A DNA stretch of 64,000 bases from Vandiemenella viatica (taxonomy: Eukaryota > Arthropoda > Insecta > Orthoptera > Morabidae), in NCBI GenBank assembly GCA_031002005.1, contig CM061920.1, forward strand, positions 116,550,095 through 116,614,094, written 5' to 3'. How positions within the stretch are numbered: the stretch's first letter is position 1; the number at the start of each line of letters is the position of its first letter. The notes under the pieces are model-generated. The model saw only the letters and a program-made list of their open reading frames with translations. It was not told where the DNA came from and did not search any database. Position numbers and translations under genes: made by a program. Below, one piece after another: positions 22,245-32,496 of the stretch.

Positions 22245-22908
22245 ATGGCAGGACCGCAGGCTCCAGTTTTGCCTCCTATGAACGTGGGGCCACGTTGGAA
22301 TATACGGCCCTGATGGACGTATGTACACGCTTGCAACGTGCGTCAGATATTTATTCCCTTGGGCTACCCATCATAATAACGAATATTGGTCATGAAGTGT
22401 TTGTGCGATCGAAATGGCAAGGGTTGCTATCAAATATGAATAGCAACCCTTATTCTTACACGAATAGACATGGGCACTGCATTACCAATTTTACTAGAGT
22501 TCAGCGCGCAATTAATTCGATGGAGCCTTTAACGTGTGACCTGTATACACGTTTTAGTGATTCATATATTCTATTTTTTCTAATGAATACCCAGTGCAAT
22601 AAGGATGACAGTATATATAAGTCAGATCAACATATTATGTGGCAAAAAACATAAAAAACAATAATAGTGCCGTCAGTATTTGCGGACCATGCATAGATGT
22701 AATAAACAATGACAGTGAGCTGATGGAAATATACGACATTAGCGATTTACAACTACAAATATACGGTGAAAGTGATATTATAGGCGGGGTAATACCCCGC
22801 CATATATTTTGTGACAGCGACATCTGGTGCCAAGAGTGTGGCAGAAGGTCGCTTTTCAGTTGTGAATATCAGTGTCCAAATACGAGTGACGGCTCCAGTA
22901 GTGATTAA
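22245..22908 (+). CDS. Unknown gene of the long-TIR element, three overlapping reading frames
   Basis: Three frames follow each other. 22245-22313 has ATG and 22 codons beginning MAGPQAPVLPPMNVGP. 22313-22654 has an ATG overlapping the previous stop as TGATG and 113 codons with DVCTRLQRASDIYSLG. 22621-22908 is open with no early ATG and ends in 'NTSDGSSSD' after a Cys pattern WCQECGRRS...CEYQC that could bind zinc. Each junction is a -1 change, and each lies at or near a homopolymer (GGGG near 22287, six A near 22643). One missing base at each would give a single protein of about 220 residues. Alternatives are programmed frameshifting, reinitiation, or real mutations. The unit has a TATA box, intron and poly(A) signal. 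I do not recognise the protein or any catalytic motif. Confidence 0.5.
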
Positions 22909-22984
22909 TGATCTGTATGTTTAAGGGGGGTGGGTACACCTAACCCCTTAAGTGATATTTGGTGCCAAGTGTAGCATATTATAA

Positions 22985-22990
22985 AATAAA
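22985..22990 (+). terminator. Poly(A) signal of the element's gene
   Basis: AATAAA about 77 bp after the last stop codon, followed by a T-rich stretch and GTTATATATGTG, a plausible downstream element. Confidence 0.5.
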
Positions 22991-23740
22991 ATTATTTTTT
23001 TCACCACTTGTTATATATGTGTTTGATTTCTATGAACCATGACTAATTTTCCTTCTTCTCTAAACCACTTGTACAATCAACGATATAAGTTTTTTTTCTG
23101 TTAGTTGTAATGTTATTTCACTTAATTTATGGTAAACATTCGCATATTGGTGACTTCATGATGGTTAAGAAGAAGAAGACTCGATATGTCGTTGAGGTAA
23201 GAAAATATTTATCAATGGGGGTCCCAATATAGTTAAGATTCCGCAGCAAACACCAAATGTCCTAGTAATCTTGGTAGATACTTACAGCACGAATATAAAA
23301 CTTTGTCTCGTAAAGTTTTTAGACTGGTTTGTGCAGGAGATATTACTCTAACTTCCCTTGTTGTGAAATGACTTTGTTCATGTTGTGATAAGCAAGTCGT
23401 CTCTACGTATTCAATATAACATACATCTCCAACAACTGCTTATTCATTATCTTGCTTTAAAAACTTACACTCCAGGCTAGATTTTCAGACCGGCATACAA
23501 GCAATAACTCTGAAAAGAGGCAATCCTGAGATCACCCGTATGACAGTGCCAAAAATTAAAGCATTTATGGGCCGAGAATGTTTTATATGTGACCTCATAA
23601 ACTTGGAAATATGAAAGATTTTGTTACTGTTCAAAACTAAAGCCAGCTAAAAAATTTATACTTTGTGTTTGAAAATATGGCTAATTGAAATAAGTGTGGA
23701 ATTAACTACAGATAAATTACTACACTTGTTAGTTACTATA
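22991..23740. other. Interior of the long-TIR element without recognised genes
   Basis: AT-rich sequence with no supported coding frame on either strand between the poly(A) signal and the SINE-like segment. Confidence 0.35.
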
Positions 23741-23744
23741 TCTG

Positions 23745-23963
23745 AACTCTGGTCTGCATTCGTGAGGACTCGTGGTTCAAATCCCCCGTCTGGCTATACA
23801 GATTTCGGTTTTCCATGGTTTCCCGAAATTACTCCAGGAGAATGCCGGGATGATTCCTTCAAAAGGCCGTGGTCGAATTCATTCCCGTTCCCTCTCATAG
23901 GCTGCGTAATTCTCGAGAAACCCGGTCTCCGGTTCGAATCCCTGTCTCGGCGCTGATTTTCAT
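23745..23963 (+). mobile_element. SINE-derived sequence with two B boxes, next to the right arm
   Basis: GGTTCAAATCC at 23774-23784 is a B-box variant. It is followed by CCCGTCTGGC and the conserved core (CAGATTTCGGTTTTCCATGG, AATGCCGGGATGATTCCTTC), matching the SINE at 7516-7690. A second, nearly perfect B box, GGTTCGAATCC (23931-23941), belongs to another tRNA-like head fused behind it. No A tail or target duplication is seen. The segment ends at the inner edge of the right arm. Confidence 0.65.
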
Positions 23964-25393
23964 TGGCCCTTAACCCGACATTCACCTCTGGCACAGCAAG
24001 CTGTGTAATGTGAAGTACATCAGAACGCTTCCATGGTTCGAATTTCCTGTTAGACTGTAACTCTCCTACACGCGCTAGAATTCCAGGTTAAACTGTAGGT
24101 CTCCTACAACAGGTAGTATTACCGGGTTAGTTTAAGGTAGGCTATGACAGGGGGCGGAATGCGCAGTCGGTAAAAACACTGCACCAGGTCGTTACGAAAT
24201 TACGAGTCTTTGCCTTTAGTACACTCTTTTATAATTTATTTGAAGATTTAATTCTCGTAGCCTGCATAATTCTTGAGAAACCCTTCTATTGTGGATGTTT
24301 TCGGACGAAGAGGATAAGTAATATCAGTAAAAAAAAAATCGATGTAGTGGTTTACTTTGCTATCATTCGGTTTCATCAAGTCTTCTGACTCTTGAAATCT
24401 CTGCAATCGAATATTCTATAAGTATGAAAACTAACCGTGCTATTCACTTCTGTAAGTGGAATCGGTGAAAAATCTGATTATCATAGAAAGTCTATTGGTA
24501 GGGTACTATAATTGTAAACAGCTAATTATAAACAGATGTACAAAAAAAATGATTATTAGTAACGTAAAGTTTATAACAGTTCGATAAATGTGATCGGGGG
24601 GGCGCGGACTGTACACTCCAGATGGTATACATATGAATTAGAGAAGCGATTTTTAAAACGTCTGGCATAAGGAATCGTGTTTCTTAGAGGATTTTTCCCC
24701 CCCCCCCCCTCTCTCTGCTATCCGTCTGCGGGGCAGATGCGTGGGGTCGCGACTGCGCCTGCGCGGGGTTGGCAGGCTCACGCTCGCCGCGACAGCTAAA
24801 GATTAATTCGCTTGCGCTGTCCCAGTTAAAATACGTATCTTCTGAACCAGTACTCGGAATTAAATGAAATAAACGGCATTAGAATACTCAGAAAATTTAG
24901 ATATTAAACGATACGTCACACCACTAGTACAAATTAAGAATGTAATACTTGCCCTAAAATTCTGTAGCCAGGACCCTAAAATAAAATGAAAAAGTGTATT
25001 TCGAGCGTAAGACCAAGTAATTGAGGTTTTGTACCATGAAAAAATAAATAATAATCCTCCATTTGCATATTATTCCTATTTATGACCCGTAACAACGTGG
25101 CACGTGACCTTATTTACATATTATTCATATTTATGACCTCTAACTCAGGTTAAGAAGTGGCACGTGGCCTTCTTGACAGCTTGATGACAGGTGTTGATGA
25201 TTTATGGTGGGCACGTGCGCGGGGTCGGGTTACCGACGTGGGTGGTCTGGCGGCACGTGCGCGGCGGGGAGGGGGGGAAGGGGGAAAAACTGTCCGCTGA
25301 CCGCCGTACATAAGGAATACATGGGGAACAGTAGCGCCACCATACCCTAGCGGCGGTTAGTGGAACTATTTGCACCCGCCTTTAGACACTACT
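23964..25393 (-). repeat. Right terminal inverted repeat
   Basis: Reverse complement of 18119-19542 with small differences, for example GTCATAAATGGG versus GTCATAAATAGG and a changed C run near 24700. The low divergence means the arms were made or homogenised recently. Confidence 0.85.
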
Positions 25394-25399
25394 AATATT
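25394..25399. repeat. 6-bp flanking duplication, right copy
   Basis: AATATT directly after the right arm, matching 18113-18118. Confidence 0.6.
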
Positions 25400-26165
25400 G
25401 CTTTCGAAAATCATAACTTCTACTAGTCTCAAATGCTGTAGTCAATGGCAAGACATATTGTTTTTAAGCAGTGATTCCGTTGTAATACAGCCTGTAGACT
25501 ACCATGATGGGCTCCATGATAATACGTGGGAACCTAAAAAAATTGTCATATCGGTCTGAAATTTGGTACACACATTCCTTAGGCGATAATAGCTTCAAAT
25601 ATGCGGAAATAAATTAAAATCACTCGAAACGTGGGTAGGTGCATAGAAGTTATTACGCAATAAATGCACGTTAATAGCTGTTGATATTTGTTACACGTGT
25701 TTGAGTGTATCAAATCCCAGACCGATAGGACAATTTTTGTAAGTTCTGACGTAATAACGTGTTACCATTCTTTGTTATCGACTGTCAAAAATTTGTAAAA
25801 TGGATACCTGGCCGAGCCTTTAGCGACGTTTTTCTTGTGATCCAGGCCGCATTTGAACCTAACCACAACCAGTAGAAATTTTTTAAAAAAAAACACCCAT
25901 TGTGCATGTCCAGCGTGTAGTTCCTTGTGACTTTATCGATTCTTTTGGTCCAGGCTGCATCTCAGCCAACTACTCAATTTTTAGACAGTATATCTCGAGA
26001 ACTAAGTGAGATATAGAAAAATATTATTCTTCGCTTTCGATTTGTTTCGTAGGGATACATAAGAATCCATCACAAAATTTGTATTTGATGTAATTTTTCT
26101 TCTTTCAATATAGCCACTTTTGACGAAGTACATTTCGAGGACTACGGGAGAAAGCAATAAAGGGA
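25400..26165. repeat. Diffuse repeat family, copy 3
   Basis: From about 25800 the phrases GATCCAGGCCGCATTTGAACC, GGTCCAGGCTGCATCTC, TATCTCGAGAACTAAG and TTTGTTTCGTAGGGATACAT repeat those at 10085-10680. The first 400 bp show nothing recognisable. No coding sequence is present. Confidence 0.45.
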
Positions 26166-27420
26166 ACTGCACCACTTTCGGTACCTGCCAGAAACTGCTA
26201 CTAACCTGCTGAAATTTACATCAGTCGCTTCGTCAACATGTCCTCTTCACGTTTTGCGATCATACATTCCGGAAAAGTTGCCAGGAATTTAATTAAAAAT
26301 GCCGAAATATGACATGGCGTACAGCAGTTACATGCCGCCAATGTTGAAAAAATCAGTGACAGTCTCTTGAAATGTTGATTTAATCCTTTGTTGTAACGTT
26401 TTCATGCCATTTCAGATCTACTCCATTGTAAAAACTCGCACAAAATTGACAAACACGCAATATTTATCCGAGTTGTAATACGGTCGGTGATGATTGTAAC
26501 GCTATAGCGTCTCTGTCGTTGATTTGATTGTAATTATAATTATGAATAACTCAATTCTTTAGATCCAAAATATATCGTTTATTTTATATCATTCGGATCT
26601 ACTAAGAATTACAATGGAATTGGTTATCCTCAAAAGATGCAGGTTCGTTTTTAGGCAATGTTTTTCTCGAGCGTTCAATCTACTAGTTTACTCTGATAAC
26701 TATCATCTCACAAGTCCTAATCTCCATAACAACTTACAACTCATTGCTTCTTCTCTCTAAGAGTACATATATGTATTATTCCTTACTTTCAATTTGTCTT
26801 GTCGAGTTCTACAAGAATTCATCATCAGATTTTGGCGCCACGGTAATGATAGAATCCCCATATTATTAGTTTTTTATCTACTCTCAGAGATAAAAAAATA
26901 TAATTTTATTATGCAAATATTTCTGTTCTTTCACATGATCGCCGTCTTACATAGCAGCGAGCAACCAGAGATTATCGATTGCTTCCATTGTAAACAAATA
27001 CGCCTTTGCGTGTTGGGTGCCGCATAGCCAAAATTTCGTAATTTTTTATCACTCGGTCCAGGCTGTATTTCAACCTAACCACGATTTCTATGACAAAACT
27101 AAACTGTTTAGTTTGAAATGATCCCTGTACCGATAATTTTTATGTTATTTTAGAAGTGCTGAAAGCATTTAGCAGTTGCTCAGCCTTTTTTTTCAACGTT
27201 GGCGGCATGTAACTGCTGTACGTCATGTCATATTTCGGCATTTTTAGTTAAATTCCTGACAACTTTTCCGGAATTTACGATCGCAAAACGTGAAGAGGAC
27301 ATGTTGACGAAGCGACTGGAGGTCTGCATCACTTTCGGAACCTACCCGAAACTGGTACTAGTCTGTTAAAATTTGGATTAATTACTTCGTTATGTCGTCC
27401 TCTTCACGTTTTACAATAAT
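26166..27420. repeat. Inverted-repeat structure of about 1.1 kb within the diffuse repeat family
   Basis: The arm 26221-26352 is mirrored by 27188-27320 (shared phrases TTCGTCAACATGTCCTCTTC, GGAAAAGTTG and ATGCCGAAATATGACAT), separated by about 835 bp. A further direct copy of the CACTTTCGG...CTTCACGTTTTGC segment starts at about 27330. The spacer includes 26780-27100, again with CTTGTCGAGTT and GGTCCAGGC phrases. A short frame at 26794-27027 is not supported as a gene. Confidence 0.55.
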
Positions 27421-29177
27421 CGGAAATGAATCTGTTATTTGTAATGGATATTAAAATAAAAATGACGATCTAACTACTGAAACACGAAGAGTGCATACCT
27501 GGATTCCAAAGATACCTCCCTGTAGATTTACGGGAGCAACTGTTGACAATGCAGCTAACGGCATTTCGACCTATGCACTGAACACTAATCAAATATATAT
27601 ATATTTGATTTTTTTCCCCTTTTTAACAGATTTAGTGAAACGTAAAGATCAATTTAAATATCTTTTAACTTCGCGCGTATATTATGTAGTGTAAAATCGA
27701 GAAATTTTTTTAAGTCCGAGGAGTTGCTAGGGAATAAAACAAGAAAAGATCACATTACAGTTTGGTGTTGGCTCCCGGTCACAACTTATCATGTGTTTCT
27801 TAAATCCAAAGATGTTAGTATATATCGGATTGATTATAAAATTCTACAGAAAATGTATTATCAATGAAGTCAGTAACCATGACACATAAAACTATAATAA
27901 TGGCGCTAGGTTTCTTTTTATATTTAACTTAGCATCAAATTTTTTAGCTCTTCTACGAATATTTTGATAAATACAATTTTTATTATTAATTTAAAACCGT
28001 AGGAGATCATTGTTTTTTGTAGCTCGTGTTGTACAGGAACTTTGATGTTATAGTAAGAAGGAAACAGACATTGATTTAGCTCATTTTTTGAGTATACGAG
28101 ATTAACTCATGTAAGCACATTTCATGATGGGTTCTTTAAGTAATTTACATACGGTCGCAACACATTTACAGTGCGGTACATTTATCAACTTTTCTTGTTT
28201 CAGATTAGGTCTTCTTAATAATCAAGGAACGGGTTTTTAAAACATGACACATATTTTTATATAATCCTTTAACATGAGCGCATACAATAAGTATTATTGC
28301 AACATTCCACATAAACACAGTAGCTATCTACCGTACAAAGACAGTAGTCACTCAGATGTGTTGTGGCAGGGCGACAGTGACTAAACCGTTAAGTCGCCTT
28401 TAATCAGAGTTACGTAAATTCGTATTTAAAAGGCGTAGAAGAACTTTTTTTAATTTTTCGCAGAACAGACATTAATTTCAGTTATAATAATTTTAGTTTC
28501 TATTGATGCAATAGTTACTGACTGATTGAGTAGTAATGTGTCTTTGTAGAACCATCTAACCAAAATACAAACTTGTCTTAAACACGCATTCTCTATTTCT
28601 ATCAATGTTATTGGCAGAGAAGCCTCGGCCACATTCTTATTTTTCAAAGGGTTCAGTCTGTTTTCAGTGGATCCGCTGAACTTGTGAAAATGTTCCTACA
28701 AATGTGTGCCAGACGAGGCACCATAAATGTACTCGTAGTTTTTGCAAGTACGCGACGTGTGTAGCGCCGGGGTGGCACGTGCTGGAGACAAGTAGACTGT
28801 TACAATGTACGGACACACCACTGAACTCCATAACCTAAGCCTGACCTAGCCTTTTTTTTTCACGCGACAAACCTTTTTGGTCAGAGTTCCTATCCGCGGC
28901 ACCATAGTCTCTGTCAGCCTCCTTTTTTATTTTTTCATCTGTAACTAATTAATGTGCCCCGTTTAGACACCCATTAGAGGGAAAAACGACACCCACGCTC
29001 GTGTCTGCTCCCCAGACTTGTTTACCATACCATCATCCGGCTCTCCGTCTGGAATTATAGCGAAGGGCGATCTTGGTCATCTGGCTTCTGGGTCGCCTCA
29101 AGGGACATGACCTACACTAAGGAACCGTACTCTTCCCTTCCTTATATCCGGACACTTGCGCCGTCGTGGGAAACTAT
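27421..29177. other. No gene recognised
   Basis: AT-rich to about 28640, then moderately GC-richer. No RNA gene, splice-bounded exon or bounded repeat is supported. A TATATA/TTGATT palindromic spot near 27590-27612 is low complexity. Confidence 0.35.
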
Positions 29178-29480
29178 AAGGGCCTTATTACACTAGGCCG
29201 CCAGGTGGCGCAACCAGTTGCGCAACTGGTGGCGCTGCTCGTCACTGGGCGTTGAGTCTCATGGAGCTTATTACACTAGGGCAGCCAGTGACGTCGCCAG
29301 AAACTGGCGGCCGACTGGCTGCCGTGTCCCGCCACCACGCCGGCAGCCACTGGTGGCGGAAAGTCGTGGAGGGGAATTGTATCATACCTAGCTTATTACA
29401 GTAGGCCTCCTGGCGAATCAGCCAGTCTCGCCACCACTCGTTTTGGCCACATGTTCAGTCTACTGTTCATTCGTGACGAG
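29178..29480. repeat. Clustered PIF/Harbinger-like terminal sequences
   Basis: A TTATTACA(C)TAGG motif, preceded by GGGCC, GAG or TAG context, occurs three times on the plus strand (about 29183, 29267 and 29393), each followed by a GC-rich segment with GCCAG/CTGGC inversions. A perfect 16-bp palindrome CCAGTTGCGCAACTGG lies at about 29213-29228. Such TTA-flanked GC-rich ends fit PIF/Harbinger elements, and a transposase remnant of that superfamily lies just downstream. Confidence 0.45.
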
Positions 29481-29736
29481 ATAACAGTCTGATAACAAGT
29501 ATACACATATGCTCCTTCTTGTACTTTAATGAAAAGGAGAGGGCGAAGGGAGAGAAAGATGCATGTACACCCTATTTTATCGTTAAGGGAATCTAAAAGG
29601 TTGCACTATACATACACTTTTTGATGAACTGTGTTCAGACGACAGCAAGTTTTTTTTAACTACTTAAGAATGTCTAAATAATTTTTCTTTGAATTACTGT
29701 CATTAATAAAGGTTGATATTACCGGGAAAGATACGA

Positions 29737-30312
29737 AAATGAGAAAGTGCATCTCACCAGAAGAAAAACTCGTCGTCACTTTAAGGTAAGACAACCAATA
29801 AATTGTATTTTAAGTTATTAATTTTATTGCATTAGGAAACAGAAAATAAAAAATATGAATCAAACTGTTTATCACGAAATATTGATATTAATGCCAAACA
29901 TATCCTATAATGTCAAAGGAAATTGATACAAAGTTTCAAAAAAAAAGTTAAAAACTTGATGTGGGATTATTAAATATTCCGGAAGCTGAACGTTCTTACC
30001 AGGGCTTTGATGAGCCTATGCCCTTTGTAATTGTTGGGGATGAAGCTTCCGATTTTACAACTAAGCTTCTTAGACCTTACGCAGGTAAATATATAAAAAA
30101 AAACGTGTATACAGCTACAGACTCAGCAGAGCAAGCAGGAATATAGAGTGTACGTTTGGAATCTTGGTCAATAAATGGAGAATCATTCATCGACCATTAA
30201 ATGTTGACCTTCCTTTGTGCGAATCCATAATACGAGTGTGCTGTGATGGTTTCAAAATTGAAGATACCTTGTCCGTCGAAGGTTTATATAATTTGAGTGA
30301 ATACTTTTAACC
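29737..30312 (+). pseudogene. PIF/Harbinger (HARBI1-like) transposase remnant, internally deleted
   Basis: An N-terminal piece, MRKCISPEEKLVVTLR, ends at a perfect splice donor (TTTAAG|GTAAGA near 29788). The C-terminal half restarts near 29961 with FVIVGDEASDF, containing the second catalytic Asp of the DDE domain, then LLRPYAGKYIKKN. After a frame change near 30145 it continues with ECTFGILVNKWRIIHRPL, holding the third catalytic acid, and ends SEYF-stop near 30310. The region with the first catalytic Asp is missing. This is a DDE transposase of the ISL2EU/PIF type, dead through deletion and frameshift. A run of 31 A follows at 30316-30346. Confidence 0.75.
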
Positions 30313-30314
30313 AC

Positions 30315-30346
<32 letters not shown>

Positions 30347-30347
<1 letters not shown>

Positions 30348-30805
30348 CAACACAGCTCAGAGACAGGTTTTGTGATTATTTTGTCAGTGAAGCAAGAGCT
30401 TTACCTTGGCAAATGGACAGAATCTAAATAAATGAACTCAATAGCACAACTGCTGAAGGAAAAACATGTACTATTTAGGTCAGTGGATATAGACTACTTG
30501 GTTCTTTTTTTAAATTTTGTTACCTTACAACTAAAATCATGTGAATATTTGTCAAAAACATTAAACTGTCACTATTTTTTTTAAAATGTCAACCTTCTTT
30601 TCACTAATTTTTAAATTGTCAATATACATAATAAAAATTATTTCTATACTCGTTATACTTAAGCTGCAGTTTTTTATTTGAAAGCCACAATCATATAGAA
30701 AGATGAAGCAAAGCCATCACTAAAAGTGACAGTTTTAGTTAGAACTTGATAAATTAAAACTTCAAACAATATAATTTTTAATTACTTTCTGCGGTTATTC
30801 CTCTC
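30347..30805. other. No feature recognised
   Basis: AT-rich sequence between the A31 tract and the 5' end of the Jockey-type LINE. Confidence 0.35.
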
Positions 30806-31110
30806 AGGCTAGTTGAGTTCAGCAACCGTCGAGTCAAGTGCCGCATTTTCTGAGTATTTTATTTTAAAGTGTTGTAGGTAGATTTTGCTCTAGAGTTCCG
30901 CTGTGATATTCGTAGTGTGAACAACTATTTCCTGCTGGTTAACTGGAATCGTATAACGGCTTTGCAAACTACCCGGACATTGATTGTGGACTACGATTAG
31001 GCTCAGTGACTGCAGATTTACCCGGCAACTACACACGGCGACGGATTGGACCTACGGCAACGGACACCTCGGCGCACGGCACTGGACACGGACTGGCGGA
31101 CTATTCGACG

Positions 31111-32496
31111 ATGAAGAAAATGGCAACAAGTGGGAGCGCGTCAGACATGGCAATGTCTGAAGCCCAATCCTACAGTGAAAGTGATAGTGAACGTGATATG
31201 TCAAACCCAGACAACATCAACAATATTCTACTCAGACCAGCTATCAGTCAAAACATGGATTTTGCCCGATTCACAGAAGTGAAAGGCAAAAGGAAACGCG
31301 GCGGCAGACAGAGTGGCAAAACGAAGCAAGCAAGAAGCAACACGGAAATTCCGACACAAAACCGATTTACACCATTGGAGGCATTGGGAAACCAGGACAA
31401 TAAGAAAGAAGAGGAGACATCAAATGCACAAAACTCAAGTACTCAGCCAGAGCAAAAGAAGGAAACCTTTCCACCTATTGTTATCGGAGTGGTTAAAGAA
31501 TTCATTCAAATGAACCAAATAATTAAAGAGAAGTTGCAAGGGAACCTAAAGGTTGTATACAGAGGTGACACGTTGAAGTACCATGTGGAAAATATACAGG
31601 ACTACGAGTACATTAACATATTTTTTAAAGAAAATGGAATACCCTTCTATACGTATCAATTACCAAAAGACAGGCCACTAAAGGTAGTAATAAAAGGATT
31701 ACCACCAACAGTAAAAACAGAAGAGATAGAAGCTGAGTTAAAACAAAAAGGCTATGGAGTGCAAAGTGTGCACCAATTTAAGAAAAAAGATACGTCCACC
31801 AAGACACTGATCCCACTGGCGGTCTACCAAGTTACACTCAATACACCGGCTGACTCAGAACGTATCTACAACGAGCGAGCAATTTTATATACCAGGATAC
31901 AGGTGGAATGATACAGAAGTCCCCTAGGTCCACCACAATGTATGAGGTGCCAAAGAATAGGGCATACTGCCAATTACTGTACACTCCCACAAAGATGTGT
32001 AAAATGTGCTGAATACCATTCCACAAAGGAATGCAAGTTGCCAGAAAAATCACCAGCCAAATGCGCCAACTGCCAGGGTGCGCACGCAGCTTCATGGAGG
32101 GGATGACCGGTGTTCCAGGCAGCAATAAGACCACCGAGACCCAACCAAAATGCAAAAGACAATAGTAAAAACGGGAAAGAGATGAACGACCCAGAAAAAG
32201 ATACTAGTAAAACAAATATACCACTAGATACCAAGAAGACAACCCAAAGAGAACACCGGAATAGAAGATCCTACGCAGATGTGACAGGAGGTAGAGACGA
32301 AAAACAAAGAAGAAGAAATGAAGAAAGGGAAAGTGGCAATCAACCAGAAGACGACGCAGCATCAAATGATTGCATGAACGCACTGAGAAACATGATGGCA
32401 AAATTGAAAAGACTAATTATAAATTTGAAAGAAGCCAGAGGCCCCCTCAACAAGGTAATGGCCCTGGCCGAAGATGTAATAGCCCTACTGGAATAA
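31111..32496 (+). pseudogene. Jockey-type ORF1 (Gag-like RNA-binding protein) with two in-frame stops
   Basis: The first ATG of the frame is at 31111 (MKKMATSGSAS). The frame can be read to TAA at 32494-32496 with two premature TGA codons, at 31909-31911 and 32104-32106. The N-terminal half is polar. A domain with FYTYQLPKDRPLKVVIKGLP is the conserved region preceding the knuckles. Three zinc knuckles follow: CMRCQRIGHTANYC (CX2CX4HX4C), CVKCAEYHSTKEC (CX2CX3HX4C) and a third whose last cysteine codon is now the second TGA. The three-knuckle layout is typical of Jockey-clade ORF1, which packages element RNA. Two point mutations account for all the damage. Confidence 0.85.

Larger units (their letters stand above)
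18119..25393. mobile_element. 7,275-bp element with about 1.42-kb terminal inverted repeats
   Basis: The two ends are long, nearly identical inverted arms beginning AGTAGTGTCTAAAGGCGGG and ending with its complement. They are flanked by AATATT on both sides. The interior (about 4.4 kb) holds a 52-bp direct repeat, a three-unit tandem array, one gene-like transcription unit, and SINE sequence next to the right arm. 5'-AG ends, 6-bp duplications and long TIRs are features of Polinton/Maverick elements, but the size is half of a typical Polinton and no polymerase, integrase, protease, ATPase or capsid gene is visible. It may be a non-autonomous Polinton-like derivative, a Dada- or MULE-type element, or something new. 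Confidence 0.75.

Noticed and set aside
18119..25393. A complete Polinton
   Set aside because: The ends are Polinton-like, but the element is only 7.3 kb and no polymerase, integrase, protease, ATPase or capsid gene can be read inside.
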